A stretch of 64,000 bases of DNA from Planctomycetota bacterium (GTDB lineage: Bacteria; Planctomycetota; UBA1135; GCA-002748355). The first letter of the stretch is position 1. Each line of letters starts with the position of its first letter. The notes below the pieces were generated by a model. The model did no database searches. It was not told where the DNA came from and saw only the letters and a list, made by a program, of their open reading frames with translations. The stretch covers positions 1-64,000 of the forward strand of contig JACKHW010000013.1 of NCBI GenBank assembly GCA_020638795.1, read 5' to 3'. Both the position numbers and the translations under genes were made by a program. Positions 7,661-17,975 of this stretch are shown piece after piece.

Positions 7661-10279
7661 ATGAAGATCTTTTTGGCTACGACTCTTTCGGCATCCGTCC
7701 TGCTGGTCTCATGGACCGCGGCACAGACTCGATTTGCCGAGCTCGGTCGACTCGATCACGTTCCTGCGCAGCGGCAGGCCACGCCGATCGTCGAACTCGT
7801 CGACGTCGACGGCGACAACCATCTCGATCTCGTGACCTCACACAGGCACGGATTGACCGTGATGCGCGGGTCATCCTCGGGCTTCTTCGTCGCAGGCACG
7901 ACCATTGAACTCGCAGCGGCGAACCAACATGGATTCGCCGCGGGGGATGTCGATGGCGACGGTGATGTCGACATCGTCTACTTCGCGTGGATCGGCCAAG
8001 ATACGAGTGCAAAGCTCCTCCTGAACGACGGGAAGGGCGGCTTCCAGCCCTCGACTGTTGCTCTCCCGAGCTTCGATCGAGTGACTTCGCTCGCCTTCGG
8101 TGATGTCGATGGCGATCGCGATCTCGACCTCTTCTTGGGGCGCGGCAACGGGCACGTTTCCGGTCCGGGTGTTTCCAACATGCTTCTGCTGGGCGATGGC
8201 CTCGGACACTTCGTCGCCGCGCGGAGCTTTCCGGCAGACCTCGACAACACGACCGCAGCCGTGTTCATCGACGTCGATCGTGACGGCGATCTCGACTTGA
8301 TCGCCGGGAACAGCGCGGTGTATCTCGGCCCGGGTCCGCAGAACACGCTCTATCTCGGAGACGGCAAGGGGGGCTTTGTGTTCGCACCGAATGGTAGCCT
8401 GCCTGCCGACAGTCTTGCGGAGGCAGGGATCGCGACCGGCGACGTCAATGGCGACGGATACGTCGACTTCGTCGTTTCGAATCAAGCGGGGACATCCAGC
8501 ACGTTGCGTGCGGCGCATCTCTTCGTCGGCAACGGCAACGGGCAGTTCTCCGAGATTCCGATCGACGTCGCGACCGGACTCGGCACCGACGTCGCACTCG
8601 CGGACGTCGACAAGGATGGCGATCTGGATCTGCTCGTCTCGAGGGCCGGCAAGGCTACGGGCGTGCAACTCTATGTCGGTGACGGCAAGGGCGGTTTCAC
8701 GATTGGCGGGACGGGGTTCGAAGACGAACTCGCACAATGCACGTCGATCGCTACCGGCGACGTCGACGGCAATGGCGTCCTCGACTTCGTCGCAGGCAAC
8801 GATGGGGATCGTAGTCGTCTCTATCTCGGTCTCGGCGGACTACGGTGGCTCGACGCGACGCAGCCAATTCGTATCGGCTCCGGCACGATTTGGATCACGC
8901 AGTGGACCGGCTTCGAGCTGCACGATCTCGATGGGGACGGAAACCTGGACCTTCTCGAGACCGACGCGCCACTGCGTCTCGCGCTCGGCAATGCGAAGGC
9001 TGAATACACGGACGTTACGAGCACGCACTTGCCAAGTCTGACCGGTCGCCTCAAGAACGTCTGGGTCGCCGACAGTGACCGCGACGGGGATCTCGATCTC
9101 TTCGTGCACTTGGAAGACTCCGCCACGTGGAGTTTGCGACTGCTGGTCAACGACGGCTCGGCGAAGTTCCAGCTCGCGCCGGCATCGTCGATTCCGTTCA
9201 CGAAGACCGTCTTGGACTTGTCGATCGACGATCTCGACGCCGATGGAAACGTCGACCTCGTGCTCGACAGTTACGGAGGCCCCTTCCTCTTCCGAGGGGA
9301 TTCGAAGCACGTCTTCACGCCGGACGCGAGGTCGACCTTCGACACGATCAAGGGACTGAGTCCGCACCAAGTTGCCGACGTCGATCTCGATGGTGACCTC
9401 GACCTCGTCTACAAGACGGCCAACCACCTGCCGACCGACGAATTCCAGGTCTACGCCAACGACGGTACGGGAGTCTTCCAACTTCTCGGGGCAGTGAAGC
9501 TGAACCACTTCATCAGCAGCCAGGGCTTCCACGTCTGTGACGTCGATGGTGACCGGGTCCCGGACCTCGCGATCTCCGACAAGGAGCCGATGTTGTGGAT
9601 CGGTGATGGCAAGGGTGGTTTCGTCGACGAAACAGCCAAGCGTTTTCCTCTGCCAACGCACGCGTCGTATTCCCAATCGCATCGCTTTGCAGACTACGAT
9701 CTGGATGGCGACCTGGACGTCATCGTCGCGGTGCACACGACGACGACCAACGAGCTGCGGTACTTCCGAAACACAGGCGGGGTGTTCCAAGATACGACCA
9801 CGACCGAGTTCGGAGTTCCCGTCGTGCGTGCACCCGTGACGCGCGCGATCCATGCCCTCGATTTCGATGGAGATCGGGACATCGACCTCGTGTCGTTCAC
9901 CGAGCAAGGCAAGTCGGTCTTGTCCAATCTCTACCGACACACGCACGAACCGTATGTGTTGGGCATGGGGCGACCGTTCGTGATCACGGTGTCGAGCCAC
10001 GATCCCGCCGCCACGCAGATCGCGCTCATGCAGGTCGCGGGTGGCGCCTCGAACCTGGTGATCGAGCCCTTCGGCAGCCTACGACTCGACCTCGGCACGC
10101 ATGTCCTGCTTCCGCCGCAGCTCATGCCGACGAGCGGGCACCTCGAAGTCACGCTCCCGACTCCCGTCAACACGGGCCTGGTCGGACTCGAGCTCTACAC
10201 GCAGAGCTTGCTCGTCACGGGGCCCTTCAGCGCTTGGCGCTTCACGAATCTCGCGGTTTCGAATCCACTGATTCGGTAG
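7661..10279 (+). CDS. Secreted FG-GAP/VCBS-repeat protein with shared C-terminal module
   Basis: An 872-residue secreted protein. Residues 1-22 are a signal peptide (MKIFLATTLSASVLLVSWTA). Residues about 25-760 hold roughly a dozen FG-GAP/VCBS repeats, each with a calcium-binding loop such as DVDGDGDVD, DVDGDRDLD, DVDKDGDLD or DLDGDGNLD, usually preceded by a GDG(K/L)G-F stretch, the layout of integrin-like beta-propellers. The last about 110 residues form a different beta-rich module (GRPFVITVSS to the end) that recurs in other secreted proteins of this window. Such proteins are surface-exposed binding or display factors; no ligand can be named. Good calcium ligand density suggests the propeller folds after export. 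Confidence 0.9.
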   Translation: MKIFLATTLSASVLLVSWTAAQTRFAELGRLDHVPAQRQATPIVELVDVDGDNHLDLVTSHRHGLTVMRGSSSGFFVAGTTIELAAANQHGFAAGDVDGDGDVDIVYFAWIGQDTSAKLLLNDGKGGFQPSTVALPSFDRVTSLAFGDVDGDRDLDLFLGRGNGHVSGPGVSNMLLLGDGLGHFVAARSFPADLDNTTAAVFIDVDRDGDLDLIAGNSAVYLGPGPQNTLYLGDGKGGFVFAPNGSLPADSLAEAGIATGDVNGDGYVDFVVSNQAGTSSTLRAAHLFVGNGNGQFSEIPIDVATGLGTDVALADVDKDGDLDLLVSRAGKATGVQLYVGDGKGGFTIGGTGFEDELAQCTSIATGDVDGNGVLDFVAGNDGDRSRLYLGLGGLRWLDATQPIRIGSGTIWITQWTGFELHDLDGDGNLDLLETDAPLRLALGNAKAEYTDVTSTHLPSLTGRLKNVWVADSDRDGDLDLFVHLEDSATWSLRLLVNDGSAKFQLAPASSIPFTKTVLDLSIDDLDADGNVDLVLDSYGGPFLFRGDSKHVFTPDARSTFDTIKGLSPHQVADVDLDGDLDLVYKTANHLPTDEFQVYANDGTGVFQLLGAVKLNHFISSQGFHVCDVDGDRVPDLAISDKEPMLWIGDGKGGFVDETAKRFPLPTHASYSQSHRFADYDLDGDLDVIVAVHTTTTNELRYFRNTGGVFQDTTTTEFGVPVVRAPVTRAIHALDFDGDRDIDLVSFTEQGKSVLSNLYRHTHEPYVLGMGRPFVITVSSHDPAATQIALMQVAGGASNLVIEPFGSLRLDLGTHVLLPPQLMPTSGHLEVTLPTPVNTGLVGLELYTQSLLVTGPFSAWRFTNLAVSNPLIR

Positions 10280-10380
10280 GAGCTCGATAGCCAATACTCC
10301 TTCATCAAGGAATGGCGCCGTCAATGAGCCTTCGACGCACCACCGTCTCATCACCGACTTTTGCACGGAAACCAATCTCG

Positions 10381-11781
10381 ATGTTCCCACGCACGATGCT
10401 CGTTCTGCCCTTGCTCCTCGTGTCCGGGGTTCCGGCACCCACGACCGAGCCCGCCGAGATCGTCCTCACGAAGGGCGACGAGCCGCCGCCGGGCCCACCT
10501 TGGAAGCTCGACTACCGCAGCGCGCGCCGCGAAGCGATTCGCGCGGGTCGCCCCGTCTTCGTGTACTTCACGAAGACCTACTGACCGCATTGCGTTCCCG
10601 TCGAGCAGCAGTTGCTGCCGCACAAGGATCTGGCTGCGTACTACGACAAGGTCACGTGGCTCTTCGTTTCGCGTAACTTCAAGAAGGACGAGAAGGACCG
10701 TGAGGCGCTTCGCACCCACGACCGCTTCGGGATCTCCTCGTGGCCGCAACTCGTGCTCTTCGATCCGCGCGACGACACCGTGCTCGAGCAGATGTCTCGT
10801 GAGTTGGACAGCTTCAAGAAGCAGTTGAAGAAGCACGTCGCCTCGGTGCCGCCGCCGCCGAAGGAGGTTCAAGACAAGATCGCACGATTGCGCAGGGCGA
10901 AAGCGCTGATGAAGCAAGGGGAGACGCTAGATGCACTGCGTCGTCTCGAGTCGCTCGCGAAGGAGCCCGATGCCGTCGACGTCTGGCTCGAGGCGCGCGA
11001 GATCCTTCGGCACAACGGCAAGGAATCGCCGACACTCGCAGAGCGTCTCGCCGATCCGGACGTGCGCGAACGCGCCATCGCGATCGAGGAGGTCACGCTT
11101 CTCGAAGACGAAAAGGAGCGAAGCGCATTCGAGGCCGCGATCGAAGAGCGCCTCTTCGACGACGATGAGCACTTGATCGTCAAGCTTCGGGCCCTCGCTT
11201 TCCTGGCCCCGACGCGAGGTGCGGAAATCGCGAAGCGCGCGGGCGAACTCCTGTCCGTACCGAACGACCCGTTTCGCTACGCGGCCCTCGCGCTCTTGAA
11301 GGAGCATCCGAATCCTCGAGTCGCGGAGCAGCTCGCACGACTCTATGCGGGAGCCGGCACGACGATCCCGAGCGGCAATCCGAACGTGCTCCGAAGCCAT
11401 ACCGCGAGCGCGATCGCGACGTGCGGTGACGAGAGCGCGATCGCGCCGATCGAGGCGTTCTTGCGCGAGGTCATGCCCAACAACGGCACGCTCGGCGCGT
11501 CGCTCGACGCCCTCGCTGGCGTTGCGTCCCGCGCCGGACCCGGAGCGAGAACACGCATCGTCGCGATCGTCCTCGAGAACTTCCCGGGCCCCGTCGAAGA
11601 CGCGCGCTACGCCGCGTTCGATAGCAAGTGGATGGCGCGGCGCTTGCCACAGATCGCCAAGCAGTTCCACACGACCCTCGTCGCGGTCAGCGAGAAGCGA
11701 GACCTCCCGGCGCCGCCTGCGGAGTGGTCGCGCGAGCTGCGCTCCGAGTATCTGCGCACGCTGAAGACACTGCTGCACTGA
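10381..11781 (+). CDS. Probable selenoprotein: exported thioredoxin-fold UxxC protein with HEAT-like tail (TGA at 10582-10584 read as Sec)
   Basis: The frame is interrupted by one TGA at 10582-10584 and then stays open for 398 more codons. The TGA sits exactly where a redox cysteine is expected: VFVYFTKTY-U-PHC, giving a U68-P-H-C71 motif in a thioredoxin-like fold (beta strand before, helix after, then WLFVSRNF, and a cis-proline-like SSWPQLVLF). The ATG at 10381 gives a good signal peptide (MFPRTMLVLPLLLVSGV), so it should act outside the cytoplasm. Residues about 165-466 are alpha-helical repeats of HEAT type. A hairpin lies 25 nt after the TGA. Read through, it is 466 residues. The alternative is a nonsense-mutated pseudogene, unlikely because the cysteine at +3 and all downstream sequence are kept. 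A starter ATG at 10312 is also in frame. Confidence 0.8.
10602..10620 (+). promoter_or_regulatory. Candidate bacterial SECIS hairpin after the UxxC TGA
   Basis: Just downstream of the in-frame TGA, GCAGC (10605-10609) pairs with GCTGC (10614-10618) around the loop AGTT. Two more pairs below (CG with CG at 10602-10603 and 10619-10620) form across a single bulged A at 10604. The loop starts 25 nt after the TGA and has G at its second position. Both features fall within the published general rules for bacterial SECIS elements (loop 16-37 nt from UGA, G among the first two loop bases). SelB would bind here to recruit Sec-tRNA. The short loop is at the small end of the range. Confidence 0.5.
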
Positions 11782-11967
11782 TCGCGTGCGGATCTTCGCC
11801 GCAGACTGGGGTTGGCGCTGATCTTCCGACGAGATCGTTCACATTTCGGAAGACGTGCGTGACATAGCGCACCGTTCGGTCCTCTCCAGTTGACTCCACG
11901 TGGCTGGCTCGTCGCCGCGCGAACAGCGAGTCCGAACAACGAAGTCCACCGAAGCCGTGGCCGCACG

Positions 11968-12699
11968 ATGATCCGAATACTCACGCTCGTCTGCTTGTGC
12001 CTGCTCTGCACACCAGCCGCTGCACTGTGCCAAGACTCCCAGGAGCCGAGGCAAGACCCGCCTTCCGGCATCAACATCTCCAAAAAGCCCGTGCTGCAAG
12101 GCGGTATGAAGAAGCTCTTCTGCGTCGCGCTCGAGTGCGAGAACTGGGAACTCATGTTCAAGTGGATCGCGGGCGTCGACAAGGCCATGAAGGGTCGCTT
12201 CGGCAAGCGTCGCCTCGGGGCTCCGGGACCGGGTGCGATCACGCTCTCCGACACATCGAACGAGCACACGGGGAACGATCCCACGGTGGAGGAATGGACG
12301 GCGGATCCGGACAACGTGGTCATGTTCAACCAGGACTACATCGGCGGCAACCGGTTCATGAACCCGGACCAAAACGCGAGCGACTGCTTGATGGCGGGTG
12401 CCGTCGCGCACGAGATGACACACTGCGACGACGAGTACACCTGGAAAAACGGGAAACCAGCCACGCCTGGAGACGCCAAGAAGCTCGCGTGCGAAGAGGT
12501 CAAGGGATACGAGTGTGAGCTCAAGGTGCTCGAAGCATTCAAAGCAGGCAAATGCCTGACCGCGATAGAACTCGCGGCCATCTTGAAGGCTCTTTGCGAT
12601 CGCATCGATGACGTCAAAGCTCTTCGCGACGCAGAGAAGCAAAGGGTGTGGCGGTGCACAACGGATCCGTCGGCCTCGCGTGGCAGACCGTGCACGTGA
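11968..12699 (+). CDS. Secreted HExxH putative zinc metalloprotein
   Basis: A 243-residue exported protein. Residues 1-20 are a signal peptide (MIRILTLVCLCLLCTPAAAL), the reason for preferring the ATG at 11968 over the longer open frame from 11890. A zinc-peptidase helix, AGAVAHEMTHCDDE, places HEMTH at 148-152, and a second helix, CEEVKGYECELKVLEAF (about 175-191), supplies glutamates at the spacing expected for a third zinc ligand in gluzincin-like peptidases. Several cysteines suggest disulfides. The substrate is unknown and I cannot assign a peptidase family. It overlaps the start of the next gene by 52 bases, which suggests co-expression. Confidence 0.7.
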   Translation: MIRILTLVCLCLLCTPAAALCQDSQEPRQDPPSGINISKKPVLQGGMKKLFCVALECENWELMFKWIAGVDKAMKGRFGKRRLGAPGPGAITLSDTSNEHTGNDPTVEEWTADPDNVVMFNQDYIGGNRFMNPDQNASDCLMAGAVAHEMTHCDDEYTWKNGKPATPGDAKKLACEEVKGYECELKVLEAFKAGKCLTAIELAAILKALCDRIDDVKALRDAEKQRVWRCTTDPSASRGRPCT

Positions 12700-13370
12700 A
12701 ATTTTCACCCGAGCTGATTCCGGGACGCCAGTACGAGCTTCGCGAGTACGGCAAGACAAGTGGTAGTCCGTTCTGGCCCCTGCGCCGCTACGGCGAAGCG
12801 CAGTCGACGAGCAATCTCCAGATCGAGCGAGGGCTGCTTCCGGCCGATCGATCGAGCGTCGGCGAACAAGTCTTCGCCGTCGGTGCCGAGTGTCGCTTCA
12901 CGCCGATCTCGACACAGCCACGCCTACTTTCGGCGACGCTGCGCATGGCGATGCGTGCGCCGAATCAGCCCGACCCGGTATCGCTCATCGGCACGGCCGC
13001 GACACTGCAGCCCGACAACATCTATGGGAGCCAGGTGACGATCCCGGCAGGAAGCGAAGGGTCCGCCGCTGCGTTCCCTCTTCCGCTTCCGACCGACCCC
13101 GCGCTCATCGGCAGCCGTGCGAGCTTCCAGATCCTGATCCTCGACCCGTCGAGCAGTCAGTACGCGTTCACGGACGTCTTCGTCACGACGCTCGCGGCGT
13201 CAGGTGACGCTGCGCGAGCGGTCGAGGGTCTGCAAGTCTCTGCGAGTGCCAAGGCGCGACTCGACGCCGCCGCGAGACTCTGGACGACGAGGATGACGCC
13301 GAGCGCCCGGAAGCTCACGCACGAACAGGACAATCAAATCCGACGACAGCTGCGCACGCAGCGAAAGTGA
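12648..13370 (+). CDS. Hypothetical protein, partner of the HExxH protein
   Basis: A 240-residue ORF beginning at GTG 12648, in a different frame from the HExxH gene and overlapping its last 52 bases. An AAAGG stretch lies just before the GTG, though very close. No signal peptide is visible. Residues about 90-185 contain VSLIGTAATLQP and FPLPLPTDPALIGSRASFQ, which resembles the core of the C-terminal module found in the other secreted proteins here. The end is Arg/Lys-rich. Because the content looks extracellular yet no export signal exists, this could instead be the 3' half of the preceding gene after a frameshift. The frame is open only from 12612, so the fused junction would have to lie in 12612-12699. 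Confidence 0.5.
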   Translation: MAVHNGSVGLAWQTVHVKFSPELIPGRQYELREYGKTSGSPFWPLRRYGEAQSTSNLQIERGLLPADRSSVGEQVFAVGAECRFTPISTQPRLLSATLRMAMRAPNQPDPVSLIGTAATLQPDNIYGSQVTIPAGSEGSAAAFPLPLPTDPALIGSRASFQILILDPSSSQYAFTDVFVTTLAASGDAARAVEGLQVSASAKARLDAAARLWTTRMTPSARKLTHEQDNQIRRQLRTQRK

Positions 13371-13389
13371 ATACGGTCGTGTTTCGCGC

Positions 13390-13701
13390 TCAACCGTTCG
13401 GTGGATCGCGCCGACACACGACCGCTTCTCGGACGTAGTCGCGCTCGAGCAATTCGGCGATCGCCGTCGCGACCGTCAGTCCCGCGTCGTCGAAGACCAG
13501 GACCTCGCCCGTCGTCGTCGCGATGCTGTCGACGCGCACGAGCAGCGGGCGCGTGAAGCGCCTTGGCTCCTCGGGGCCATAAACGTCGATCGTCTTGCGG
13601 GTCCAGCCGGTGACGTCGGCATGGAGGCCGTGCTCGGCGACCAACGCGAGCACCCGATCCTCGAAGCGCTCTTGTGGGTCTTCGTTTTCTATGCGGACCA
13701 T
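13390..13701 (-). CDS. Small hypothetical protein
   Basis: A 103-residue protein from the ATG at 13701. It begins with an acidic helix (MVRIENEDPQERFEDRVLAL), followed by alternating strands (RPLLVRVDSIATTTGEVLVF, then DDAGLTVATAIAELLERDYV). The composition is that of a small soluble alpha/beta protein. I do not recognise the family. The stop lies 17 bases from the convergent end of the preceding ORF, and its start is 15 bases from the inverted-repeat element at 13716. Confidence 0.5.
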   Translation of the reverse strand: MVRIENEDPQERFEDRVLALVAEHGLHADVTGWTRKTIDVYGPEEPRRFTRPLLVRVDSIATTTGEVLVFDDAGLTVATAIAELLERDYVREAVVCRRDPPNG

Positions 13702-13715
13702 TGGCGGGATCTTAT

Positions 13716-13874
13716 CAGCGTGTCGAAAAAGTCGGGCACGCGCCGAGTGCGTGATTTCGCCGTCTCGGTGGCTACCGAAAACGTAGGCGAATCGTTGATT
13801 CGGCGAGGCTTTCGGGAGCTGCCGTGGCGGTGAAGGCGCGTGCTCGGTGCATGGCTGAGTTTTTCAACACGCTG
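13716..13874. repeat. MITE-like element with imperfect terminal inverted repeats
   Basis: The 18 bases at 13716-13733 (cagcgtgtcgaaaaagtc) are the reverse complement of 13857-13874 (gagtttttcaacacgctg) at 16 of 18 positions. The match continues inward more weakly (13 of the next 21), giving terminal inverted repeats of about 38 bases around a 159-base element. The interior holds no convincing gene. Ends of the form GTTTTTCAACA are common on insertion-sequence termini. No target-site duplication is obvious at the exact edges. It separates the small gene at 13390 from the formate dehydrogenase gene, so it may influence that promoter region. Confidence 0.55.
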
Positions 13875-13992
13875 TTGGCAGCGCCCGAGATGCTGCCAGA
13901 GTCCGCTGTCCGGATTCGGGTGTCGCCGCATCATCCCGGCCGGCTCCCTGCTACAGTGTTGCGTGCTTGCCAGGTAGGCGAAGACCAGAGCC

Positions 13993-16749
13993 ATGACGAC
14001 GCTAGAATCCGCGACTTCGAAAGACACGGCCGCGACGCAGACCGCGACGCTCACGCTCGACGGTGCCACCGTCGAGTTCACGATCGGTGAGACGCTCTAC
14101 GAGGTTTGTCAACGCGAACAACGGCACGTCCCGACCCTGTGTTATGACGATCGGCTCGACGCGTTCGGTGCCTGCCGGCTCTGCGTGGTCGAGGTCGAAG
14201 GGATCCGCAATCCCGTCGCGTCGTGCACGACCAAGGCCGCGGCAGGCATGGTCGTGCGCTCGAATCCGGCGAAGGTCGACAAGTTTCGCAAGACCCTGCT
14301 CGAGATGGTCGCCTCGGAGAACCGCGAGGTCGATGTCGACCCGCTGCGGGGCCATGCGAGCCAAGAGCTCACCGCGCTCATCGATCGCTACGACGCGCGG
14401 CGGGATCGCTTCCGCGGCAAGCAGTCCGGCAAGAGCAAGCTCGACGATTCCAATCCGTTCATCTTGCGCGACTACGACCTCTGCATCTCGTGCTACCGCT
14501 GCGTGCGCGTTTGCGCCGAGCAAGAAGGCGACTACGCGATCAGCGTCAAGGGACGCGGGTTCGGCACCCAGATCACGGTCGAGTTCGACGGGGACCTCAA
14601 GAACTCCGCGTGCACCTTCTGCGGACAATGCGTGCAGACTTGCCCGACCGGTGCACTCGCGGACAAGAAGTCGTTGCGCGCCGTCGATGTCCCGGGCGAG
14701 ATCGAGCTGACGCGCACGGTCTGTCCTTACTGTGGCGTCGGTTGCTCGATCGACCTCATGACCAAGGGCGATCGCATCGTCGGCTCGCGCCCCGCGATGG
14801 ATGGTCCGGCCAACAAGGGTTCGCTCTGCGTCAAAGGTCAGTTCGCGTTCGACTTCATCCAGCACGAAGAGCGCTTGAAGCACCCGCTCGTTCGTGGTGA
14901 GGACGGTCAGCTCCACGAAGCGACGTGGGACGAAGCGCTCGACCGCGCTGCGCGAGGTTTCCTCGAAGCCAAGGCCAAGTACGGACGCAAGAGCGTCTAC
15001 GCGATCGCGTCGGGGCGCGCCCCGCACGAAGCCGCTTATGCGACGCAGAAGTTCGTGCGCGTCGGCTTCATGTCCAACTACGTCGACAACTGTTCGCGGT
15101 CGTGACACGCTCCGACGGTCGCCGGTCTGGCGGCCACGATCGGACGTGGAGCGATGTCGAACCCGCTCGTCGACATGCAGAAGCCGGATGTGATCTTCTG
15201 CATCGGTACGAACATGACCGAGTGTCATCCGGTGGCGGCGACGGGGCTCAAGAAAGCCGTTGCGGACGGCGCCAAGATGATCGTCGCGGACCCGCGTCGC
15301 ATCGGCTTGACGCGGTACGCCGACCTGTGGCTACCGATTCGCGTCGGGAGTGACGTCGCGTTGTTGCTCGCGATGGCGCACGTGATCGTGCGCGACGGCC
15401 TCGTGGACGAGGACTTCTTGCGGGAGCGCACGCGCGAGTTCGAGGCGTTCCGCGATCACGTCGCGGGGTTCACACCCGAATGGGCGTCGAAGATCTGCGA
15501 AGTTCCCGCGCAGGACATCGAGCGCGCCGCTCGCCTCTACGGCGAGGCGGACCGCGGAGCGATCTACTACACGCTCGGCATTACGGAGCACATCTGCGGC
15601 GTCGACAACGTCCAGAGTCTCTGCAACCTCGCGCTGATGACCGGCAACATCGGACGGGAAGGCACCGGCATCAATCCGATGCGCGGGCAGAACAACATCC
15701 AGGGCGCCGGCGACTGTGGTGCGCTTCCCAACAACTACCCGGGCTTCCAATCCGTGCTCCTCGAAGAGCATCAATCGAAGTTCCGAGAAGCATGGGGTGT
15801 CGACGTCGATCGCGAACTCGGCATCACGAAGATCACCGCGCTCGAACTGTGCGGCAAGGGCATCCACGCGATGCTCATCGACGGTGAGAACACGGTCGTC
15901 ACCGACCCTGATCGCAAGCATTGCGACCACGCACTCCGTGCCCTCGATCACTTGGTCGTGATCGACATCTTCCGTACCGAGACCGCCGAACTCGCCGATG
16001 TCGTCCTCCCCGCGACGAGTTGGGGGGAGACGGACGGCGTCTGCACCAACACCGAGCGTCGCGTCCAGCGTCTGCGCGCTGCGGTGCCGCCGGCGGGGGA
16101 CAGCAAACCCGATTGGTGGATCATCGCGGAGATCTGCAAGCGCATGGGACTCGCGGGCTTCGAATGGGAGAGCGCCAAGGACGTCTTCAACGAACTGTGC
16201 GAACTCTCACCGATCTATGCCGGTCTCGACTGGGATCGCATCGAGCACGGCGAGTACCAATGGCCGGTTCCTACTCCGGACCATCCGGGTACGCCGCGAT
16301 TGCACGAGAAGGAGTTCGTCAACGGTCGCGGCTTGTTCAAGGTCGTGTCCTACCGCGACCCGGCTGAGACGATCGACGCGCAGTATCCGGTCTGGCTCAC
16401 GACCGGACGTCGTTTGTCGATCTACCACAGCAATACGCAGACCGGTCGTGCGGCCGGCTTACCGTGGCTCCAGTCCGAAGAGGAGCTCGAAGTGAATCCA
16501 GCCGACGTCGCCGCGTGGGGGCTCGAGGACGGCGGCTTCGTCGATCTCGCGAGTCGGCGCGGCAGCGTGCGCATCAAGGTCAAGGCGACCGAGAGGTCGC
16601 CACGCGGCACCGTCTTCTGCAGCTTCTCGTTCAATGCGACGCCCGTGAACGAGCTGACGGGCTCCGGCTACGACCCGGTGACGCAAACCGCGGAGCTGAA
16701 AGTGTGCCCGGTGCGGATCACGCGAGCGTCCCCTGTCACCACTTCGTGA
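13993..16749 (+). CDS. fdhA: Formate dehydrogenase alpha subunit, selenocysteine-containing (TGA at 15103-15105 read as Sec)
   Basis: A 918-residue molybdo- or tungsto-bis-PGD enzyme oxidising formate to CO2. In order: N-terminal [2Fe-2S] ferredoxin domain (about 15-95; cysteines in CYDDRLDAFGACRLC), two [4Fe-4S] clusters (CISCYRCVRVC and CTFCGQCVQTCPTG), the catalytic-domain [4Fe-4S] cluster (CPYCGVGC then CVKG), and the molybdopterin domains to the C-terminus. The in-frame TGA gives NCSRS-U-HAPTVAGLA, the standard active-site context, with Sec at about residue 371. A SECIS hairpin follows at 15117. Both halves share one frame, so automated callers will split or truncate the gene. The N-terminal cluster set resembles NAD-linked or hydrogenase-coupled FDHs, but no beta or gamma subunit lies nearby, so partners must be elsewhere. 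Confidence 0.95.
15117..15135 (+). promoter_or_regulatory. Bacterial SECIS element of fdhA
   Basis: GGTCGCC (15117-15123) pairs with GGCGGCC (15129-15135), seven pairs including one G-U, around the loop GGTCT. The stem begins 11 nt after the TGA at 15103-15105 and the loop 18 nt after it. The loop GGTCT is the same core seen in the Escherichia coli fdhF SECIS. It lies in coding sequence (PTVAGLA). This is the SelB-binding hairpin that directs selenocysteine insertion. Confidence 0.9.
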
Positions 16750-16762
16750 ACATCGTTCGAAC

Positions 16763-17779
<1,017 letters not shown>

Positions 17780-17975
17780 TCCCGCTGCCGTGCTCCCGGG
17801 CTCACCTGCCGCGTACGTGCGCTCGCAACGGGTGTTCTCCACGGTGTTCTTCGCGCGTTCAGCCTCGATTCCAGGTCGCCGATAGATCTCCCTGGCCTCG
17901 TTCGTTTCGGAGGCTGGCGGGCAGCGACGGCTGCGATGTGGCGCGATTCGCGCCGGACGGTTCTGGACGACGAGA

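Noticed and set aside
8840..10000. Minus-strand frame opposite the FG-GAP gene
   Set aside because: Mirror of the repeat coding pattern, no independent features.
14002..15228. Minus-strand 400-codon frame opposite fdhA
   Set aside because: Antisense to a well-supported enzyme with no recognisable domain.
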